Assembly (NCBI RefSeq): GCF_032854445.1
Contig: NC_088297.1
Location: 16,503,127 to 16,567,126, forward strand
Direction: 5' to 3'
DNA: 64,000 bases
From: Liolophura sinensis
Taxonomy: Eukaryota; Mollusca; Polyplacophora; Chitonida; Chitonidae
Positions 57,699-64,000 of the stretch are shown in pieces (position 1 is the first letter of the stretch; each line of letters begins with the position of its first letter). The notes below the pieces were generated by a model. The model was not told the DNA's origin, searched no databases, and worked only from the letters and a program-made list of their open reading frames with translations. The position numbers and the translations under genes are program-made.

Positions 57699-57884
57699 TT
57701 CATATTAGATTTATCGCTTTTTTTCTTTCTTTGTTTTCTTGTGATCGGTGTTCAAGAAATTTTCACCTGTACGTCAACGATGTGACTTATGCGCGAAATA
57801 CCACCGCAGTACCTTGAGTAAAGCAACGCCCTACACCAGGTATCTCGCAAAGCGGTCGAAGATACAGCCAAGTTTGTATTCTAG

Positions 57885-58128
57885 CCTTTCAATACGCCGT
57901 ATTCAAGAGTATTTCACTTATTCCACCGCGGTCAATACTATAATTGGGAGGAAACAGGGCAGAACCCGTGGGAAACCCTCGACTATCCGCCGGTTGCTAT
58001 AAGACCTTCCCATGTACGACCAATGGGGAAGCCAACATGAGTTAGATTTGAAATCACAGGGATCGCATTGGTGAGAGGTCCCTGGATCATTTCGCCATGC
58101 TGGCACGCTAACCACCTCTGCCACGGAG
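57885..58128 (-). repeat. SINE family A, full copy
   Basis: aatacgccgtattcaagagt, gaccaatggggaagccaaca to catgctggcacgctaaccac and ctctgccacggag. Confidence 0.85.
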
Positions 58129-58129
58129 T

Positions 58130-58905
58130 CTGTGGACATTTTGCGAAAAATACTACTATAAAGTAGTATACCATCAAACAATCTCCAGTTTTTTAGCAGT
58201 GAAAATTTTATTGTCTGAGTTCATATATGAATATCCTTTTTATTCTCTGTATTGTCACAACTCTTACAAATGGTAATAACATAACATTTAAATATTTTGT
58301 AAAGTTCCTTTTCAATCGTTGTTTATTTGGTTGTAGAGACTCATGAAGATTCCTCTCAACGGCGATTTGTTAATATATAAGGTCTGTGAACGGGATTCAT
58401 TGGGATGCGGTTGTCTCAAATCCTCTTGCATAAAGCCTGTATTCGACATCCATCTCCAAAGGTACAACCAGTATTCACCTCACATGAGTTAGAATTCGAA
58501 TCCAAGATCGTCTGAACCAATTTGTCGCCCATCCAGCTGTGTGGAAATCATACTCACACGTATAAGAAATATAAGTAAACAACAAACATTCTCTAAGCAC
58601 ATACATGTTGTCAAATGAACGCATATCCTCTACCGACTTGTGCCGACGGAATAAGAGGTAAGTGCAGATTCAAACAAACACGCCCAAAATTGTGTGTAGA
58701 ATCCCGAAACAAACCACAAATGCGAACTTGGTTTGCCTAGCTTTGTGGAAAGCAACGCACCAATTTTTAAAACCAAATAACCAACTGTTTGGGAAGAAAA
58801 ATCTTTTAAATGTCTACAACTTTTGAAGAAAGTATCGGAAATGACCTGTAATCAAAGTGAATTTGTATTCCATGTTTCAGTTCAAGACAACAAAGAGATT
58901 GGGAA
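58130..58905. other. Unannotated stretch
   Basis: No supported exon or repeat was recognised. Confidence 0.3.
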
Positions 58906-58907
58906 AA

Positions 58908-59038
58908 ATTTATTTATTTATTTGATTAGTGTTTTACGCCGTACTCAAGAATAACTTATACGACGGCAGGCAGCATTATGGTGGGTGGAAACCGGGCAGA
59001 GCCCGGGGGAAACCCACGACCATCCGCAGGTTGATTGG
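58908..59038 (-). repeat. SINE family A tail half
   Basis: aatttatttatttatttgat, gttttacgccgtactcaaga and gggcagagcccgggggaaac to ccgcaggttg. Confidence 0.85.
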
Positions 59039-59204
59039 GAAAAAAAGCACAGAAACTGTCAGAGTTCTAAACAGGGCAAAAACGAACATGGCCTTAAACC
59101 TGAACTTGATGCGATATATCCAGTTACATTTTCAGTTCAGTACGATGATGTGTTTTGACAAAAAGTCCGGAAAACTGCCTTGTGACGTATTGACAGACAT
59201 CAAT

Positions 59205-59460
59205 CATTCCCGCCCGCCCATCTGTTCGTCCGTCCGTTCGTCAGTCCGTCTATTTATCCGTCCTTCAATATTTCTGTCAGTCAGTTCGCCCGCCCATCTG
59301 TCGGACCATCCGTCCGTCAATCCATCCGTCCGTCAGCCACTGCATCAGTCAGCCCGTCCGTCTGTACGTCCTCAGTCCCTCTGTCTATCAATCTGTCACT
59401 TTGCCCGCATGGACAGACGGGCGAGCTGACAGGTTAATGGACGGACTGAGAGACTGATGC
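59205..59460 (+). repeat. CCGT/GTCC-rich simple repeat
   Basis: Irregular runs such as cgtccgtccgttcgtcagtc, followed by an inverted counterpart (gacggacagacgggc-type) from about 59400. A 166-codon open frame across it reads as Ser/Pro/Val/Arg repeats and is not considered coding. Confidence 0.8.
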
Positions 59461-59559
59461 ACTGATGGACTAGTGGACAGACAAACATGGTGTAAACCAA
59501 TAGTGCCCGTCAGTACCGATTGAGGACTAATACTGACAAGTATGTTTCCAAATATAAAA

Positions 59560-59730
59560 GAACACCCATAAGATGTAAAACTGTTAATATCGTCACCAGT
59601 TTCATTATTATCAACATTATCAACAGAAGTGTTCATCTTAATCACACTTATTATCAATCTCATAACAACATTATCACAATCATCATGAACATTTGTATTA
59701 TCAGCATCAGCGTCATCAACAGCATCAATT
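59560..59730 (+). repeat. Imperfect ATC/TCA trinucleotide-rich tract
   Basis: attattatcaacattatcaa, atcacaatcatcatgaacat and agcatcagcgtcatcaacag. Low complexity. Confidence 0.6.
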
Positions 59731-60021
59731 TTGTTTTGAAACCCACCATACCACGTGGATAAGTAGATGATTAAATGTACTGACAGTGTATAACTCAGGC
59801 AAATGAATACTTACAAATTGAGTAGAAAACATGCAGTGACCTGCGTATGGTCTGGGCAGATAGCGTTTGGATTTGTGGAAAAGGCTGAGCTGGAGGGGGC
59901 AGTTCGCAAAGTGTATGAACCTGTTTCTCCCATGGCACAGAGCGCGATAGCCTGTGAAACATATAACGCGCAAACAATTCACAGATCCAAGCCATAAAGA
60001 CACATTGCATTTACCTTGCAC

Positions 60022-60108
60022 TTAAACAATAATAATAACAACACCTACAGTAACAAGAACAATCAAAGCTATTAGTAAACAGCATTTCCAGGGTCCAAGT
60101 GGTTCTAC
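60022..60108 (-). CDS. Possible terminal exon encoding a C-terminal transmembrane segment
   Basis: After a minus-strand acceptor (tcatcgttacag) the frame reads VEPLGPWKCCLLIALIVLVT then VGVVIIIV and stop: a lysine-containing juxtamembrane piece and a typical single membrane span at the very end. It could be the last exon of a tail-anchored or single-pass membrane protein. Upstream exons were not identified within the window. Confidence 0.25.
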   Translation of the reverse strand, partial: VEPLGPWKCCLLIALIVLVTVGVVIIIV

Positions 60109-60109
60109 C

Positions 60110-61325
60110 TGTAACGATGATCTCGTGCATTTCTGGCTATATCTGTTTTGTCTCCATGCAGCGCGAAAAACGAGTGGTGTTACCCCGATGTCTGTAAGAA
60201 TTTTTTTGCAGATCAGATAAAAGTTTTTTTCCCCGATTTTCATAAAACAATTTAAAAACGCGATAAAGAACTTATCGATATCAACACATGAGTGGGATTC
60301 TAGCTCTTCCTAATATATTTTTGTATCTGCAGTAGCAAAACACGGAAGTAAAACCGGCCTAGAGTTGCGGACGGCTTAATTTTTGTACCCTTTTATACGC
60401 TGAGTACCATTTCCATATACATAGACATATTTACGAAAAAGCAAAAGGGAAATAGTACATAATTTTCTCTTTTTTCTCAGACGGCCAAAACAAAAAAGAA
60501 AATTTTTTAACTAAATTTTTTTTCACGCGGGAAAGTTATACTTTCCTCCATGTTAGTAATCCAGTCAGAAGTGGCGTTATTTAGAATGCAGCATGCCCAT
60601 TTGTTCACCCAGTCGCGGGAAAGTACCTTACCCAGACTTTTCTCCGTGTTAGTCAGCCAATAGCTTTGCCGCTTGCTTTAGGAACAAGAGCAGCTTTCAT
60701 ACTTCATCATGTTTGATATACGTCCATGTAAGATGGATTCTACCAACAGAGATCAGCTTATTTGCATGTATATTCACCCACGTCTGACGCAAATGAAATG
60801 AAAAGGATGTAGATGCGCTGGAGAGAAAATGAGAATCCTAAATGTATAATTAAGGATATACACTACGTGTAGCATATTCAGATCGACCTTATAATGTTTG
60901 TGAGTTGTCATTACCGAATAAACATGAACCAGAACTGGAAAGCAGTTTCACGCAGGGTTCCTCTAGCGAGAAAACTATTTATCGTAGCTCAAATCCGTTG
61001 GAAGATTACGCAATTAAATTTCTTACCATACCTCAAAAAAAGGTACAAAGACAGACAAAAAACAAAAGCAGATTTGGATTACACTAGAATAAGTTAAAAA
61101 AAAATTCAAAATTAATTGTGACGTCACAACTTCGACCTATGGCGAGCTTCCCAAGTTTTTACCGCAAGTCAACGATTTTCGTAACCTTGGTGAAGCAACA
61201 ACATGCCTACCTGCATATTATTCGGTTTAGCGGTACTGGAGAAAAAGGTGTTTAAACGAATTTGCTGTAAAATCCAGCATGACCGCCAAACCACGTGATA
61301 TAGAAAGAAACGAATAGCAGATAAA
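60110..61325. other. Unannotated stretch
   Basis: AT-rich with short A and T tracts. No exon was recognised. Confidence 0.3.
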
Positions 61326-61331
61326 TTGAAT

Positions 61332-61857
61332 TGGGACCGGCTCCGATAGCACAGTGGGGAGCGGTAGATCCAGGGTCAATTTTGGGTCGAGTCACACCTA
61401 AGACCTTAAAAAAGGAGTGAGTGAGTTAGTGCTTGGGGTTTAACGTCGTACTCAACAATTTTTCAATCATGGCCACAAAACACACCTTAGGGTGTATGTA
61501 ATGTGCCACAGGACGTATTTCCACCGCTCTTTTATCTGGAGCGGCTTCACTGAGAAGACTTACAGAAGGCAACTTAGCCGCCCGTTCCGAGCCATTATAC
61601 TGAAAGGGGCCAACCAGTTGTTGCACTATCCCCTTCATCCTGAACGCCAAGCGAGGAAGTTACAACTTTCTTCTTTAAAGTCTTAGGTGTGACTCGACCC
61701 AGGATTGATCCTTGCGTTCAGCATGAAGGGGATAGTGCAACAACTGGTTGACCTGGTCCGGCCTGCAACAAGGAGGCACATTACATGCACTCTAAGGATT
61801 TCTTTGTCCCCAAATTGTTAAGTACTATGTTTAACCTCAAGCACTTACTCACTCAAG
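61332..61857. repeat. SINE family B copy invaded by an inverted family B copy (second locus)
   Basis: A plus-sense head (ccgatagcacagtggggagc to gaccttaaaaaagga, ending about 61414) joins a minus-sense copy at gtgagtgagttagtgcttgg. This runs to about 61712, and a plus-sense body then resumes (gcgttcagcatgaaggggat) to gcacttactcactcaa. The left junction falls at the same position of the element as at 35287. The right side is more eroded, and no duplication is visible. Confidence 0.7.
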
Positions 61858-61859
61858 CC

Positions 61860-62780
61860 AATTGGTCAAACAATCTAGGCAGTAGGTCACAAAATGGGTG
61901 GAATAATAATAAATAGAACTGCATACAGTTATACGGCTTCCAAGCGATCTGTACACAGGCTGTAGCGTCCAATTTCTCTACCACAGACCGTTCAAATCTA
62001 TCAGTTCTATGTTCTCCTGAAGAGAACCCAGGTTTGTCTAATACGAACAAAAACAGACGTAATCCATATTAGACCATAAACTCTCCGAACACGTGAATTG
62101 CATTTACATTGTCGAAACCAGATCTCGTATTTTCAACGCAAACAAATTTCAAAATTTCAGCCATAACCGGCATCACGATTTCTCACAAATGAACCATAGT
62201 AATCATACTCAAATCCGAAATGATTTTGGTAAGAATGGTAAGGAGTAAATTGGACTTGAACCCCAAGCTGATAAAACTGATAGCTGGTGCCTAGAAATTT
62301 CATGGTAATCGAAGAAAAAAAACACAAAGATTGGCAGGAATGAACTGGATTTCAACAGGTGATTGCTACGGGTGATGTTCATGAAAGGAAAAAAAGAAAA
62401 AAAAAAAGAAAAAAAAACATTGTTCTCTATTAGTCGCACTATGCCATATGTATAGAAAGATTGTTCTTTTGAACGCCTGCCCCTAAACAGAATTAGATCA
62501 CACGCCCTGTAGACAGTACTCTACAGTGAACGGGTTTCATGCAGTCTTGACGAAGCTTCCGTGTTATTTGAATGGGAGGTTTTGTCAATTTTCTTTATGT
62601 ATGTACGCTGGGGGGTTTTGCGTCATACTTCATAGTTTTAGTGTTTTGCGGTCATAACCTGAAAACTATACCAAGTACAAAAATAAATCTTACAGATTGG
62701 TAATTCTGATGTCAAGGAGTGCTAGACAGTGTGTTTATTTAAGTATTTTAAGCAGTTTTAGACTTGACCTACTTTTAAAC
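61860..62780. other. Unannotated stretch
   Basis: No supported exon. An A-rich low-complexity tract lies at 62389-62417. Confidence 0.3.
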
Positions 62781-62782
62781 TA

Positions 62783-62887
62783 ATTTTATTTATTTGATAG
62801 GGGTTTTACGCCATATTCAAGAATATTTCACGTATACGACGGCGGCAAACCATCCGCAGGTTGCTGAAAGACGTTTCGACGTACATA
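62783..62887 (-). repeat. SINE family A fragment
   Basis: attttatttatttgataggg, gttttacgccatattcaaga and gacggcggcaaaccatccgc. Confidence 0.75.
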
Positions 62888-62889
62888 AA

Positions 62890-63640
62890 GCTAATTTCAT
62901 TGCTTAGTTAAAGCATTACTTGCATACCAAAGAAAAAGTGGATCCACCTCAAACTTTTGTGCAAGTGAAATTTCATCGAAAGGTCAAGATTTAAACTTAT
63001 TAATAAATTCAAAATGGCTGCTAAATCACGTGACTCGCCAAACAGCACAAAACATCAAAAGCTGCTTGACATGTTTGATATTCAAAATGCCAAGTTTTTT
63101 TCTAACCTTAGCAGTTTTGGAGATATTGCAATTTTACGAACTGAATATGGATAAAAATGAAAAGTTTTTAAACGCATGTTAATGGCAAAACTGTCAGTCG
63201 TAGCTTTGCAGTTTTACAATTAAAAATAAAGAGCTGTAGTTGATCTATCTACTGACCAACTTTAAGTTCCATAACTACTACGGTGTACGGCCACGTGACA
63301 GTTGAAAAATGACACTGAAATGAGCTATAATTCATTTTAAAGAAAAAACTATACATCATAGGAAACAAAATAAAACCACGGCTGTTTTCGGTAGGCCAAA
63401 CTGCATCTAATTGCTACCTTGCTTTTTTCAAAATTCCACCATAGGTGGGTAAAGTTTTATACTCCAGCAGGTACCCCAAGCGACTTGGTAATGAACATGC
63501 CTAGAAAGATAACAGCTGTCACACGCAGTCTTCTCGCAAAACGAAAGAAAACATTTGTCAGAGAAGCAGAAAAATATCTGAGCGAGAACAGTAAAAGCCT
63601 AATAATAATAATAATCCGAACGATTTTAATAGGTGTCCCA
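62890..63640. other. Unannotated stretch
   Basis: No exon is supported. An open frame at 63419-63679 (RKITAVTRSLLAKRKKTF) is not recognised and runs into the 84-bp repeat. Confidence 0.3.
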
Positions 63641-63890
63641 AAGGGCTACCTCCGTAGACCCCTAATAACAAGATTATGAGAGCTGATTGGAACATGGAGA
63701 TAGAATAGAATGTTCTACCTCTCAAAGGGCTACCTCCGTAGACCCCTAATAACAAGATTATGAAAGCTGATTAGAACATGGAGATAGAATAGAATGTTCT
63801 ACCTCTCAAATGGCTACCTCCGTAGACCCCTAATTACAAGATTATGAGAGCTGATTGGAACATGGAGATAGAATAGAATATTCTACCTCC
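63640..63890 (+). repeat. 84-bp tandem repeat, three copies
   Basis: ggctacctccgtagacccct, aataacaagattatgagagc, tgattggaacatggagatag and aatagaatgttctacctctc recur at 84-bp spacing (63645, 63729, 63813), with high identity between copies. Confidence 0.93.
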
Positions 63891-64000
63891 ATGATTGGAC
63901 GGTGTGTTCTGATTACATGAGGAGCACACACACAATTGACGGAGAGTCTCCCAGTTACGGGGAGATAATCGTTACAGGGATACTACAAATTTATGGCTCC

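Noticed and set aside
58929..59429. 166-codon plus frame
   Set aside because: It runs through a SINE and a CCGT-rich simple repeat, with no protein-like conservation.

Overview
This is a eukaryotic, intron-containing, AT-rich genomic window, most likely from a marine mollusc and probably a bivalve. The reasons are multi-exon genes with GT-AG introns, animal-type protein families, and many copies of tRNA-headed SINEs whose body (acgccgtactcaagaatatttcac...) I associate with bivalve genomes. The taxon is an inference and was not checked against any database. No bacterial, organellar or CRISPR features were seen.

Genes that can be supported. (1) At the left end, two partial cysteine-rich genes on the + strand (exons at 893-1203 and 5147-7649) share a CP...C...C module and may be tandem relatives. 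(2) At 23165-25240 (+) there is a complete three-exon gene for a secreted 157-residue cysteine-rich orphan protein, with an upstream TATA box and 5' non-coding exon. (3) At 28569-29844 (-) there is an intronless-ORF type I protein arginine methyltransferase, broken only by one extra base in an A8 run. (4) At 33133-39689 (-) there is a complete seven-exon dihydrodiol dehydrogenase gene (340 residues, Gfo/Idh/MocA family). (5) At 48210-52676 (+) there is a complete three-exon Ly6/uPAR-type, probably GPI-anchored protein (149 residues). Weaker single-exon candidates lie at 3412-3487, 44579-44867 and 60022-60108. These genes look independent: there is no operon or pathway linking them.

The rest is mostly repeats. 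At least three tRNA-derived SINE families are scattered throughout (A, with a ...AAATAAATA tail; B, with a GTGAGTGAGTGCTTGGGG end; C), plus a small fourth family. There are TIR/fold-back elements at 140-700, 4650-4880, 7205-7415 and 25585-26690. A 1.47-kb TTAA-flanked TIR element sits inside a SINE (10527-11992), and a 759-bp solo LTR sits inside a tandem array (20091-20849). Degraded transposase fragments (Tigger/pogo-like at 45512-45700, MULE-like at 56840-57056) are also present.

Tandem arrays: (GAAT)n at 6463-6670, a 21-bp/42-bp array at 14290-15420, 21-bp at 17543-17735, 32-bp at 21100-22490, 17-bp at 27955-28545, (TA)n at 36519-36613, 54-bp at 37388-38200, 58-bp at 43935-44340, 40-bp at 47712-47965, 65-bp at 52855-53262 and 84-bp at 63640-63880. 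Several give long open frames that are artefacts of the repeat period and not genes.

No convincing new multi-gene system was found. The observations most worth following are the cysteine-rich secreted genes, an insertion hotspot inside SINE family B, an array of Pol III B-box-like motifs at 14290-15420, and the single-base break in the methyltransferase.
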